Source: Alopecurus myosuroides
Taxonomy: Eukaryota; Streptophyta; Magnoliopsida; Poales; Poaceae
Direction of reading: 5' to 3'
Assembly: GCA_028641055.1 (NCBI GenBank)
Contig: CM054063.1
Location: forward strand, 176,892,756 to 176,956,755
DNA: 64,000 nucleotides
The first letter of the stretch is position 1. The number at the start of each line of letters is the position of its first letter. Position numbers and translations under genes: made by a program. This document shows positions 35,654 through 48,400 of the stretch, piece after piece. The notes below the pieces were generated by a model that saw only the letters and a list, made by a program, of their open reading frames with translations, was not told where the DNA came from and made no database searches.

Positions 35654-38600
35654 CTATGAACATCGACTCCAAGCACAAGAGGCTCGATTGAATGATCAAA
35701 TGACGCGCATCAACATCAACTTGGCCAACCTCGCCAACCGCCGTGGATCATCATCGTCCTCAAGGTCGAGACGTTAAAGCCACCACACTCAAGATCATCA
35801 CCAAGCTTGTCGCCATGATCGCAACCACAACATGGAAGATGGTGAACAACCACAACAAGGACCACAACAATAACCACCACCACCTCCTCCACCACAAGCT
35901 CCTCGACAACATTGGTATGAAGATAGCTCGCCATCACCACCTCCTAGACACCGCCAAGGCCGTGGTGCCCCTCTTCAAAATCCCCTCGAAGACCGGACCT
36001 TCGACAACATCATCACCCACCTCGACAAGATTTTGCTCATGACTATGGTCACAATGATTTCGTGGATGGCGATCGCCAACATCGAAGGCCACCAAGGTGC
36101 AATGCGCATCACCACCACAATGACCGCCAAGAACTAGAACTCCCTCAACACCCTCGCAACGAACAAGAGCGTCCTCAACAAACTCGCCAAGAACAAGAAC
36201 TTCCTCAACGCCCTCGCAACGAACATGAGCGTCCTCAACAACAAGATCGTGACAATGATGATAGTGAACGCCGTGAAGCACGACTCCGCCGTCATCACCA
36301 ACTCCATCCTAATGACCACTGACGTCATCCTCCTCGCCATGACCACCAACGCCAAGACAATAAGGATGACCCATATGATCTTTCACCCCCTATCTATGAT
36401 GAAGACCCACATGAGAGACCCCATCGACAACATTAAGACAACAACATGAGTGCCCTTTGCTTCAACGTCCCAAAGTCCAATGGTGAAAATGATCCCGAAG
36501 AATATCTCGCTTGGGCCCTCAAGGTAGACAAGATCTTCGGCATCCACAACTTTGGTGACAAGAAGATGGTCGCTATGGCCTCTTCGGAGTTTGAAGTCTA
36601 TGCACTCTTATGGTGGGATCGTCTCCAAGAAGAAAGATTCCGGAACCGGATTTCTCCCATCGACACTTGGAACGAGATGAAGCAATTCATGAATGCTCGT
36701 TTTGTCCCTCCACACTACAAGCGTGACCTCTTCAAACAACTTCAAGAGCTTAAACAAGGTTTCAAGTAGGTGGATGAGTACTACAAGGAGATGGAGACCG
36801 CTTTGATAAGAGCTCATGTGATGGAATCTCAAGAGCAAACAATGGCCCGCTTCTTCAATGGCCTCAACTATCCCATACGGAAGATTGTCGAGTATCAACC
36901 CTATGACAACATCGTTGCCCTTTTCCATCAAGCTCTCAAGGCCGAACGTCAAATTGCGGAAGACCTCAAGTACAACAAGCAAAAGGCTTACTTTGCCTCA
37001 AGGCATTCTCTTCGTCTCCAATGACACAAGAGACTACACCAACCAACACCAAGAGCACTTCTAGAGCTCCCAATGCTACCAACAAGACTACGCAACCGTT
37101 CAAGAAACAAGCGTCTCCTACCACCACATCTAATGCTCCTCAAGTCAAGTCGAGCACTATCACTTGCTTCAAATGTGGTGGAAGTGGACACAAGTCCGCC
37201 GAGTGTTGCAACAAGATGATCATGATTGTCAACCAAGATGGTGAACGTGAATCCATGAGTGAATGCGAATACTATGCCTTGAACCAAGTTTCTCTCAATT
37301 CATTGGATGTACAAAATGAGGATGAATAAAGTGTCTATTGCGATGAGGACAAGAATTCATCGCTAGTGGTGACAATAGTCCTTACTACCTCTCCTCAAGA
37401 CGAGCATGACCAACGTTGCAATCTCTTCCAAACTCGTGCCGACATCAATAAAAAATCTATCAAGGTTATCATCGATGGCGGTAGTTGCCATAGTTTGGCT
37501 AGCAAAGAGCTTTGCGACAAACTCCAATCGACTTACAAGCAACACCCTCATACCATGTCCAATGGCTAAGTGACTCCGGCACCTTCAAGATTCAACACAT
37601 GGTTTCCGTGCACTTCAAGATTGGCCCCTATGAAGACACGGTTGAGTGTGACATTGTGCCTATGACCGTGTGTCATCTTCTTCTTGGACGACCTTCGAAA
37701 TATGACAAGAGTGATATTCATGAAGGGCGTACCAACCACTATAGATTCAAGTGGAATAACAAGACATTTCTGTTCCGCCCCATGTCTCCTAGCCAAGTGA
37801 TCGCCGACAACGCCAAGACCCTTGCACATAAACAAGAAGAGCTCAAATCTCGTGAGATGAGTGGTGAGAGAGTGATCCACCTCAAAGAGAGTGAGAGCCA
37901 CAAGCCAAATATGAGTGGAAAAAGTTTGAGTGCTCCCAAAGGCCTTGCCTTACTTGCCACCAAAAGAGAGATGCGAGAGTTACGAGATGACCCATCCATA
38001 CTTCACTTTGTCCTCGTGTGCAAAGGAGAAGCACTTGAAACTAACGTCATAACAAGCTTTCCTCCGTCCTTATTACCTTTGTTGCAGGAATTTGAGGACA
38101 TGTTTCCCGAAGAACTACCACCGGGTCTACCTCCCCTACGTGGCATCGAGCACCGCATTGACCTCATTCCGGGTGCTCCACTTTCGAACCGTGCTCCCTA
38201 CCGCACCAACCCCGAGGAGACTAAGGAGATCGAGCGGAAAATACAAGAACTACTTGAGAAAGGTTTCATTCGTAAATCTCTTAGCCCGTGTGCCGTTCCG
38301 GTTATACTTGTCCCTAAGCAATATGATACTTCTCGCATGCGCATGGATTGTCGCCCTATCAATGCTATCACCGTTAGATATAGACATCCCATCCCTAGGC
38401 TCGATGATATTCTTGATGAATTAAGTGGTGCTACTATCTTTTCCAAAATTGATCTTAAAAGTGGATATCACCAAATTCGCATGAGCATAGGTGATGAACG
38501 AAAAACAGCTTTCAAAACAAAACTTGGCTTGTATGAATGGCTTGTCATGCCCTTTGGTCTTTCGAATGCTCCTTGAACTTTTATGCATCTCATGAATGAA

Positions 38601-40716
38601 GTCTTGCACCCTTTGATTGGCAAATTTGTCGTGGTATATTTTTATGACATCCTTATCTATAGCAAATCTTTGGAGGATAACCTTGATCATATTTATCAAG
38701 TCTTGTTGGCTCTTCGCAAAGAAAAACTTTTTGTCAATCTTTCCAAATGCAATTTTTGCACTAGCAATCTTGTTTTCTTAGGCTTTGTGATTTCTTAAAA
38801 TGGAATTGAAGTCGACAACAAGAAAGTTTAGGCAATTAGGAATTGGCTTAACCCTACTTCCGTGGGTGAGATAAGGCGTTTTCATGGTCTTGACGGTTTC
38901 TATCGCCGCTTCGTGAAGGATTTTTCCACAATTGTTTGCCCTTTAAATGAACTTAGAAAGAAAAATGTCCCATTTGTTTGGGGCAATGCTCAACAAAAGG
39001 CTTTTGACACCCTCAAGAAATGTTTGACCGAAGCTCCTTTGCTTGTTTTGTCGGATTTTGAGAAAACATTTGATATTGAATGTGATGCTAGTGGAATAGG
39101 AATTGGTAGCATTCTTATGCAAAATGGACGTCTCGTTGCTTATCATAGAGAGAAATTAGATGGTGCTAGACTCAATTACCCAATTAATGACAAGGAACTA
39201 TTTGCTTTGGTTCGAGTCTTAGAAGTTTGGCAACACTATCTTTGTCCTAAAGAATTTGTCATTCATTCCGTTCACGAATCCTTGAAATATTTGAAAAGTC
39301 AAGCTAATTTGAACAAGAGACATGATAAATGGGTAGAATTAATAGAATCTTTTCCTTATGTCATTAAGTACAAGAAAGGTAAAGAGAACGTTGTAGCCGA
39401 TGCTTTGTCTAGAAAAGAGTCTTCTTACCCGCCTTGACATCAATGTGATTGATTTGGATGAGATCAAATACTTATACTCTTCCGATGTTTTCTTTGGACC
39501 CATTTTTGAGAAATGCTTGCCCAATCGAGGTTTTGATGACTACTATCTTCACAAAGGGTTCTTGTTTAAGGCTAACAAATTGTGTATTCCCGAGTCCTCT
39601 CTTCGTTTGTTGTTATTGAAGGAATCACATGAAGGAGGTCTCATGGTACACTTTGGCCGGGACAAGACCTATGCCATGCTCTCCAACCACTACTATTGGT
39701 CTAAGATGAGGCATCAAGTTGAAAGACTCGTCAAGCGATGGCCTACATGTCTTCGATCTAAGTCTACTTCCAACCCTCATGGTATTTACTTACCATTTCC
39801 TACACCACATGCACCTTGGAGTGACATTAGCATGGACTTTGTGTTAGGACTGCCACGCACTAAAACAAACATGGACTCAATCTTTGTCGTTGTTGATCGT
39901 TTCTCTAAGATGGAACATTTCATTCCTTGCAATAGAACGGCCAATGCTTCACATGTCGCAAATTTGTTTTTTAGGGAAATCGTGTGTCTACATGGTGTGC
40001 CCACGTCAATTGTGTCGGACTGAGATGTCAAGTTCACATCATACTTTTGGCGGACTTTAATGCCCAAGCTCGGCGTCAAGCTAATATTATCCACCGCCGA
40101 CAATCCACAAACGAATGGCCAAACTGAAGTGGTGAATCGCATGCTCTCTTCACTCCTACGGGAATTGATCAAGCCCAACCTCAAGAATTGGGAGGACTGC
40201 ATCCCCCATGCCGAGTTCGCCTACAATCGAGCACTACACCAAGCTACTAAGAGAAGCCCCTTCGAGATCGTCTACGACTTCAACCCCAACACCTCTCTCG
40301 ACATCCTACCATTGCCTCTACGCGAACAAGTGAACATGCACATTGACAAGCGCACTGACTACATCAAGAAGCTCCACGACTCCACAAGAGCTATGCTTGC
40401 GAAGCATTCCGAGCACCGAGCCTCCATGATGAACAAGAACAAGAAACCCATGATGTTCCAAGAAGGTGACCTCTTTTGGCTACACTTGCACAAAGACCGT
40501 TTCCCACAAGAGCGCAACTCCAAGCTCAAGCCAAGAGGTGACGGACCTTTCAAGATCATCAAGCGCATCAACAACAACGCTTACAAGCTCGACTTACCGC
40601 AATACAGGTACCTCGTCCACAACTCCTTCAACGTCAAGGATCTCTCTCCCTTCCATGGATATCCAAGTGATGAGGAAGATCACGAGTCGAGGTCGACTCT
40701 TTCTCAAGGGGGGAGA

Positions 40717-41882
40717 TGATGCATCACACCCCATTCCACCAAGCCCATCACCAAGTGGACCCATGACAAGATCACGAGCAAAGGCGATGCATGATAAGGT
40801 GAACTCAATCCTCTCTCTCTCTATGCTTCCGATGACTTGGTGAATGGTGCGCTACCTCATGGAAATGCCCTTTGTGTGCTTAGGTTTGACCCCACCATGG
40901 ACCCTCAAGATGATGCCCAAGGACGTGCCCAAGATGATGACCAAGAAGCCATGGAAGAAGTTCAAAAAGACGACGTCGAGAAAGAAGTCGAGAAGGAGAA
41001 GAAGGAACAAAGATAGGGAAGCCGGCCTCAAACCCCGGCCAGGCCGGCTCCCCTTCCCCTCTAGGTCGGGCCCCCAACAGAAGGAGCCAACCTTCACCCC
41101 GGCCTCAGCCTGGCTCCTCCACGCGCCAGGCTGGGAGGCAACCAGAAGCCGGCGACCTCCACCGTGGCCTCGGGCCGGCCTCCAGGCCGGTCTCCCTGCG
41201 CCCCCACCTCGGCCCCAGGCCGGCCTCCCCTCGCGTCCACCCCGGCCCTAGGCCGGCGCGCCAACACCCAGGCCAGCCCCGCGACCACTTCCACCCCGGC
41301 CTAAAGAGCCGGCCAGGCCGGGCTCCTAGGCCGGCTGCCCTGCTGCTGCGCAAATGAAGGGTTTTCTCCCCTTTTCCACCTCCACCTACCCCCGTGGCTA
41401 TATAAGGAATTCCTCGAGCTAGATTTAGGGTTAGAGATGAATGGAGAACTTTTAGCTTTGCTTTTGTACCCCTCTTGTGAGGCTACTCCTATGATTGTAC
41501 CTAGGACCGTATCAAGACTACTCCTATGATGTGTATCTACGATCGTATCAAGGCTACACTGGGTTACCTATTCTTTCCCCTTGGGAATCAGTTAGGAACT
41601 TTCCAATCTATCTCAAGTAATACTTGAGGTTCTATTGCCGTGGTGGACCGGCCACGTGGTGTTGAAGCGGTTTCCAATAAGGTGAGTTCGGTTTGATCGA
41701 TCGTCCTGTAGGCGACCGTTGCGGCTTAGTTGACGGGAGATTTGGGTCTTTCAGTTCCCGCTAGTTATACCCTGCTTGCCCATGTTTCCCCTCGATTCCC
41801 CTCTCGTGTTCATCGTTCGTTATTCATGTTCTTGGTCGATTCGTGAAGATCAGGCCACCCAAGTGGTTAACCCTCCATATCA
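40717..41882 (+). repeat. G2 3' LTR
   Basis: 1,166 bp, TGATGCATCAC...CCATATCA, preceded by the polypurine tract AAGGGGGGAGA (about 40,706-40,716). The TATA box TATATAA is at 41,399-41,405. It carries the same GC-rich GGCCGG array as the 5' copy (about 41,030-41,340). It differs from the 5' LTR by about 5% in the part compared by eye. Confidence 0.9.
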
Positions 41883-43140
41883 CCCTCTCTCCTATTTAAG
41901 CTCCTCCACAGGTTAAAACTAAACACCCGAGCCTTTTCCACCAAAAAGATCCATAGCGGCCGTCATCGTCAACACTAGTTCAGGAGGGTTCTGGATCTCT
42001 CCCCGGCACCCTGCTGGGAGGGGGAATCATCACCGGAGGGCTCTTCATCACCATGCCTTCCTACATATGCGTGAGTAGTTCATCCCTGAACTAATGGTCC
42101 ATAGCAGTAGCTAGATGATTTTTCTCTCCTCTTTATGTCTCATGTTTAGATCTTGTGAGCTGCCTAACATGATCAAGATCATCTTATTGTAATGCTACAT
42201 GTTGTGTTTGCTGGGATCCGATGAATATTGAATGATATGTCCAATGATTATCAATCTACCAAGTTCTTTCATGTGTATGTTATTTATGATCTTGCATGCT
42301 CTCTGTTACTAGTAGATGCTCTGGCCAAGTTGATGCTTGTAACTCCAAGAGGGAGTATCTATACTCGATAGTGGGTTCATGCCTCCCTTTCACTCACGCT
42401 CGAGTGACGGAAACATAACGGGTGGGGGATGTGCTGTTGCCAGTAGGTAGAAAACAACAATGCTTTGTCTAAGGATGATTTTATTGTTTACATTACACAC
42501 TTTGCTTAATGCAATTATCTGTTGCTTGCAACTTAATTCCCAAGGTTTGCTCAGATGACACTCTGAGGATGTATTATTAGTCATAGATGCAGTTAGATAA
42601 CGGTCTATGTATCTTGTTGTAATGCCCGCATGAATCACATAGTAATCATCATGTCATGCATATGCACTACGGTGCGGCCTTTATATCCGTCAATTGCCCA
42701 GCTGTAATTTGTTTACCCAGCATGTTATCTATTTTTTTGGAGAGACACCTCTAGTGAACTGTGGATCCCGGTCCATTTGTTTACACTGATATAAAACCAC
42801 TGCTACCACTGTTTTCCTACTGCAATTATTGTTCTCTTTAATCTACTGCAAACAATTACTACTTTCCACACTATACGACTAATCTTTTATTTCAGCAAAA
42901 CCGGTGAGATTGACAACCTCACTGCTTCGTTGGGGCAAAGTAATTTGATTGTGTTGTGTAGATTCCACGTTGCTGCTGAACCGGTAGTGCGCCCTGCCAA
43001 CATCAACCTTCGGAAGTGATTTCTTTCTCCTACTGGTCGATTCAAGCTTGATTCCTTTCAGAGGGAAAACTTGCCGCTGCACTCTTCATAATCTTTCTCT
43101 TAGGGTTTCCCAACGAGTGCACACCTGCACCATCAAAGGG

Positions 43141-43201
43141 TTGGTCACTTCATTGTCCTCTTTCTCCTCTACCCCCACCTTCTTATCTACCCCATTGTCA
43201 C
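43141..43201 (-). pseudogene. LINE ORF1, 61-bp bridge between two insertions
   Basis: Only 61 bp of LINE remain between the right end of X (TSD 43,136-43,140) and the left end of G1 (element start 43,202, TSD 43,197-43,201). The segment encodes an acidic and lysine-rich piece that reads NGVDKKVGVEEKEDNEV. It joins in frame with the LINE pieces on both sides once the insertions are removed. Very small, but it fixes the order of the nest. Confidence 0.8.
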
Positions 43202-44266
43202 TGATGTAGCCCACCCAACTCCACCAAGTGCACCGATGACAAGATCACGCGCAAAGGCCATCAAAGATAAGGTGAACTCGCTCCTCTCATCCTATGCTTT
43301 CGGTCATGTGGAGAATGGTGCGCTACCTCATGGTTCCACACTTTGCGTACTCAGGTTCAAACCCACCACGGAGGCCCCGGAAAGCACCCAAAATGATGCG
43401 CAAGAAGATACGAAGGAGGGCGGAAGAAACGGCATCGCAATCGGAGTCCCGACGGAGAATATAGGGGGAAAGGAGCCCCTCCCGGCCTCGGGGGCCGGCC
43501 AGGCCGGCCTCATTCCCCCCTAGGCCGGACCCCCAACAGAGGTAGCCGGCCTGGAGGCCGGCCTCCCTCCTTCCCACCCCGGCCCCAGGCCGGGCACCCA
43601 ACAGAGCCAGCCGGCCTGGGGGCCGGCCTGCCTCCTCCCCACCCCGGCCCCAGGCCGGCCTCCTCCTCCAGGCGCCCACCCTGGCCCCAGGCCGGGTTCC
43701 AGGCCGGCCAGACCGGCCCCTAGGCCGGGGTGGAACCGAAAATGCCCGGAAATGCACTGTTTTCGCTCCAGTTTCCACCTACTTCGACCCCCGGCTATAT
43801 AAGGACACCCCCAAGCTAGATCTAGGGTTTAGAGTTGAATTTAGAACATTTGGAGCTCAGCTCTCTTGTATCCCTCTTTGAGGAACCATCCCTCCGACAT
43901 CGTCGAGGATTGTATCAAGGCACATCCAACTACTTGATCTCTCCCTTTGGGTTTCTATCAAGTACTTGACCAATCTTCCTCTCGATTATCTTGAGGTTCT
44001 ATTGGCGTAGTGGACCGGCTACGGGTGTAAAGCGGTTTCAATCAAGGTGAGCTCAGTTGAATCGATCGTTCCGTAGGCGGCCCTCGGGGTTAGTTGACGG
44101 AAGATTTGGGGTTCTTCGTTTCTTACTAGTTATCCTTGTGTTTGTTTGCGTTGCCCTCGATTTCCCCCTCGTTTCCCCCTCGTGTGTTCATCGAGTTCTT
44201 CGTGTTCTTCGTGTTCTCCGTCGATTCGTGAAGATCGGGCCAATCTAGGAGTAACCCTCCGCATCA
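43202..44266 (+). repeat. G1 5' LTR
   Basis: 1,065 bp, TGATGTAGCCC...CCGCATCA. TATA box TATATAA at 43,796-43,802, followed by AGATCTAGGGTTTAGAG. U3 has a coding-like start (43,236-43,400) and a GC-rich array of GGCCGG/CCCCAGGCCGG words (about 43,480-43,735). Confidence 0.95.
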
Positions 44267-45482
44267 TCTGGTATCCAGAGCTAGATTGACACGAATCCGA
44301 CACCCATACCCCTCCCCATCCACCAATTTTTCTTTTTCCACCAAGAATTTCGAAAATCCTCAAAAAATAGCCAAAAGGGAATTTGACCGATCTGTTGACT
44401 CGTTGAGTTTTTCGTGGTTTTTCTTCATAGATTTGTTGCCAAACACCTTTCCACACCTTTCCATTCAGCCAATTTTTCCAATTTCGCCCAAATTTTTTCT
44501 TGATTTTGTGGGAATTTCGAATTTGAGCCAAAAACTCAGAAAATTTCAGCTCTTCGATTCTCCGGCAGATTTTGGAACTTGTTTTTCTTTGTCGTTTGTG
44601 ATCCAAATTGAGTGCAACGAGTTGCTACGCGACGCCCACGACATCACCTACGCTTCCACATCATCGGATCGCCACGACATCGACTCCCCCACGGCCGCAA
44701 GTCCGTGATCATCAAATAAGAGAGGTATAACTTGCTTCCTCTTGCACCACCCCATCCCATTGTGTTACTTACCTATCGGACTAGTTCTTTTTACACCGCT
44801 TGGCATCGCATTTGTGGCATCGAGAGTGCGAGGTTAGCGCTTGTGAGAGATTAGCTACCGAGTAGGCATTGGCACTTTGGAATCCATCAAAAAGAGAAAA
44901 TCAAAAAAAAAAAAAAGAGAAAAAGAGAAAATAGAAAAAGAAGCAAAAGGATCGGTGCCAATTGCTTTCCATTGTAGGAACGTGTAGCATTGCGTCGCAA
45001 AAGAGAAAGAGTGACCGATTGCCACGGTGCGAATCTTGTTGCCTTTTCAACTTTGCGGTTTGAGCTAGCGTCCTCCTTGAGTTAGTGTGGCATTGAGCAT
45101 TAGTCTACGTTAGGACCATTTCGTTCTTCGCTCGTCCATTGGTCGCACTAACCCCATTTTTCCCTTGCGTGTGTGTGTTCCACCATATTTCCATCCTATA
45201 GGTTTGGTTTTTGTGCTAACTTTTCTTTGAATTTTCTCCACGATTGACAACAAACTTTTCTTCGGTTTTGGTCGATTTTTCCTCGCCACTTTCCTAACCT
45301 ATTTGCCTTCCATATAAAGTGTGTGTGTTGACGTTTGCGGTTTCTTTCGATCTTTTGGATTCGCTCTTGACATACCGCCCTACACCTAGGCTCGTCCACT
45401 AGCCTCAATACGACCAAGAAAGGTAACGTTGGGTAAGTGAGGCGTCCATTTCTTCAATATCACCCTTGTGTGTGTTTTTGAG
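44267..45482 (+). other. G1 leader with primer-binding site
   Basis: TCTGGTATCCAGAGC (44,267-44,281) is the initiator-Met primer-binding site with one inserted C, as in G2. The leader contains a purine-rich AAAAAGAGAAA block (about 44,888-44,950). It ends at the gag ATG at 45,483. No additional ORF is convincing. Confidence 0.8.
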
Positions 45483-48400
45483 ATGGCTAGGGAAGGAGTA
45501 TTCACAAGTCCGAGCTCGGAAGACGAAGGCAACCCATTCTACAACGACAATGATTACGCCAACTTCGTCACCCACAATGACCACTTTCAACTCCGCGAAC
45601 TCGTCAAGGACGGGTTGCAACGCTATGAGCGTCGACTCCAAGAGCAAGAGGCTCGATTGAATGATCAAATGACGCGCATCAACATCAACTTGGCTAATCT
45701 TGCCAATCGCCGTCATTCATCATCGTCCTCAAGGTCTCGTCGCTCAAGCCACCGCAATCAAGATCCTCACCAACCTCGTCGCCATGATCGCCACGATCGC
45801 CATGATCGCCACAACGTGGAGGAGGGTGGACAACCTCAACAAGCACCACCACCTCCTCCACAACCTCAACAACCTCCGCGACGCAATCGGTATGAGGATA
45901 GCTCGCCATCACCACCACCTCGACATCGCCAAGGCCGTGGTGACCCTCTTCAACAACCGCAACGCCCGGACCTTCGACAACACCATCATCCTCCACCTCC
46001 ACAAGGCCACGCTCAAGACTATGGCCACAATGATTTCGTGGAAGATGCTCGTCAACATCGAAGGCCACCTAGGCGCCATGCGTGTCCCAACAACAATGAC
46101 CGCCAAGAACATGATCATCCTCAACAACCTCGCCAAGAACAAGAACGTCTTCAACAACATCACAATGGCCATGATGATAGTGAACGCCGTGAAGCTAGGC
46201 TCCGTCACCACCAACCACCACCACTTAATGACCACCGGCGTCATCCTCCTCATCATGATCGCCACCGCCAAGACAATGAGGATGACCCCTATGATGATTC
46301 ACCTCCCATTTATGATGAAGACCCCCATGAGCGCCAACATGCGCGTCCCCACCGTCCGCAAGAGGACAACAACATGAGTGATCTCCGCTTCAATGTCCCA
46401 AAGTTCAATGGTGAGAATGATCCCGAAGACTATCTTGCTTGGGCTCTCAAGGTTGACAAGATCTTCGGCATTCACAACTTCACCGACAAGAAGATGGTTG
46501 CTCTAGCATCTTTGGAATTCGAAGGCTATGCACTCTTATGGTGGGATCGTCTACAAGCCGAACGAGTCCGCAATCGCGTTGCTCCTATTGCCACTTGGAA
46601 TGAGATGAAGCAATTCATGCATGCTCGATTCGTTCCTCCTCACTACAAGCGTGACCTCTTCAAGAAGCTTCAAGAACTTCGTCAAGGTGTGAAGTCCGTT
46701 GATGAGTACTACAAGGAAATGGAGACATCTTTGATCCGCGCTCATGTGATAGAATCTCAAGAGCAAACAATGGCCCGCTTCCTCAATGGCCTCAACTATC
46801 CTATAAGGAAGATCGTCGAGTATCAACCGTATGACAACATTGTGGCCCTTGTCCACCAAGCTCTCAAGGCGGAACGCCAAATTGCGGAAGATCTCAAATA
46901 TAGCAAGCAAAAGGCTTTCTTCAACTCAAGACCATCATCCTCAACTCGAATGACACAAGCTCCTCCTCCAACTACCACCAAGAGCAACCCGCGAGCCTCT
47001 AGTGCTCCCAACAAGTCTTCCCAACCATTCAAGAAGCAAGCTCCTCCAACCTCATCCTCAAGTGCTCCTCAAGTCAAGTCAAGCACTATTACTTGCTTCA
47101 AGTGTGGTGGTAGTGGACACAAGTCCTTTGAATGTTCCAACAAGATGATCATGATTGTCAACCAAGACGGTGAACGTGATTCTATGAGCGAAGGCGAATA
47201 CTATGCCTTGCATCAAGTTGCTCTCAACCCTTTGGACGTCTCCAACGATGATGAAGAAAGTGTGTATTGCGATGAGGACAAGAATCCATCACTAGTGGTC
47301 ACAAGAGTCCTCACTTCTTCTCCTCAAGATGAGCAAGATCAACGGTGCAATCTCTTTCAAACAAGAGCCGGTATTGATGGCAAGTCAATCAAGGTCATCA
47401 TCGACGGTGGAAGTTGCCACAACTTGGCTAGCAAAGAGCTTTGCGACAAACTCAAATTGCCTTACAAGCAACATCCTCACCCATACCATGTCCAATGGCT
47501 TAGTGACTCCGGCACCTTCAAGATTCAACACATGGTCTCTGTGACTTTCAAGATTGGTCCTTATGAAGACACGGTAGATTGTGACGTTGTTCCTATGACC
47601 GTGTGTCATCTTCTTCTTGGTCGACCTTGGCAATACGACAAAAGTGCTATCCATGATGGGCGTACCAATCACTATAGCTTCAAGTGGAATAACAAGACAT
47701 TTGTTCTTCGTCCCATGTCTCCTAGCCAAGTGATCGCCGACAACGCCAAGACTCTTGCACGTAGACAAGAAGAGCTTAAATCTCGTGAGATGAGTGGTGA
47801 GAGAGTGATCCACCAAAAAGTGAGTGAGAGCCACAAGCCAAATATGAGTGTAAAAAATCCGAGTGATGCCAAAGGCTTTGCCTTACTTGCCACCAAAAGA
47901 GAGATGCGAGCGCTAAGAGATGACCCAACCATACTTCACTTTGTCCTATTGTGCAAAGGGGAAGCACTTGAAACTAACGACATGACAAATCTACCTCCAT
48001 CTTTGTTGCCTTTGTTGCAGGAATTTGAAGACGTCTTTCCCGATGAGCTCCCTCCGGGCCTTCCTCCCCTTCGAGGAATCGAGCACCGTATTGACCTCAT
48101 TCCGGGCGCGCCCCTTCCAAACCGCGCTCCTTACCGCACCAATCCCGAGGAGACTAAGGAGATTGAGCGCCAAATCCAAGAGCTACTCGAAAAAGGTTTT
48201 ATTCGCGAATCCCTTAGCCCTTGTGCCGTGCCGGTTATCCTTGTTCCAAAGCAAGATTCTACTTCCCGCATGTGTATGGATTGTCGCCCTATCAATGCTA
48301 TCACCGTTAGATATAGACATCCTATTCCTAGGCTCGATGACATGCTTGATGAATTGAGTGGTGCTACTATGTTTTCAAAAATTGATCTTAAAAGTGGTTA

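Larger units (their letters stand above)
20295..40719 (+). pseudogene. G2 gag-pol polyprotein, decayed and split by E3
   Basis: Gag starts at 20,295 ([12 protein letters not shown], identical to G1), is interrupted at 20,445 by E3 and resumes in the same frame at 35,659. The Gag capsid region is near 36,450-36,980, the CCHC knuckle [14 protein letters not shown] near 37,170, the protease VIIDGGS near 37,470, reverse transcriptase 38,100-38,800, RNase H 39,070-39,420 and integrase 39,600-40,300. Stops occur at 35,775, 36,767, 37,327, 38,574, 38,796, near 38,828 and at 40,021, with frameshifts near 37,020 and 37,540. The catalytic YFDD box reads YFYD (about 38,637-38,648). The C-terminal region ends at the polypurine tract. 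Confidence 0.9.
9602..41882 (+). mobile_element. G2: Ty3-gypsy element, old, with C1 and E3 nested inside
   Basis: LTR retrotransposon with TSD CCCTC (9,597-9,601 and 41,883-41,887). After C1 and E3 are subtracted it is about 8.7 kb: 5' LTR 9,602-10,751 plus 19,101-19,127; leader with primer-binding site; gag-pol from 20,295; 3' LTR 40,717-41,882. It belongs to the same family group as G1: gag, pol and leader are closely similar, and the LTRs share their start, tail and structure. LTR divergence is roughly 5% in the first 300 bp, and the polyprotein has many stops and frameshifts, so it is old and dead. It is oriented with G1 and C1, and opposite to E3. Confidence 0.9.
9245..43135 (+). mobile_element. 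X: TGATACG...CATCA LTR-like element (1.6 kb), interrupted by G2
   Basis: Pieces 9,245-9,601 and 41,888-43,135 (about 1,605 bp in total) form one element with TG...CA ends and the 5-bp TSD AAGGG (9,240-9,244 and 43,136-43,140), inserted in LINE ORF1. There is no coding capacity. A TATTTAAG site lies near 41,893. The sequence around 42,880-43,135 (CCGGTGAGATTGACAACCTC and GAGGGAAAACTTGC) belongs to a very abundant Triticeae repeat that I recognise but do not name with confidence. It is best explained as a solo LTR or a non-autonomous LTR element. G2 sits between its two pieces with TSD CCCTC. Confidence 0.85.

Noticed and set aside
35716..36355. Val/Leu/His-rich ORFs on both strands in G2 gag and at 45,700-46,380 in G1
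   Set aside because: Frame shadows of the His/Gln/Arg-rich low-complexity part of gag, which is CAC/CAA repetitive.
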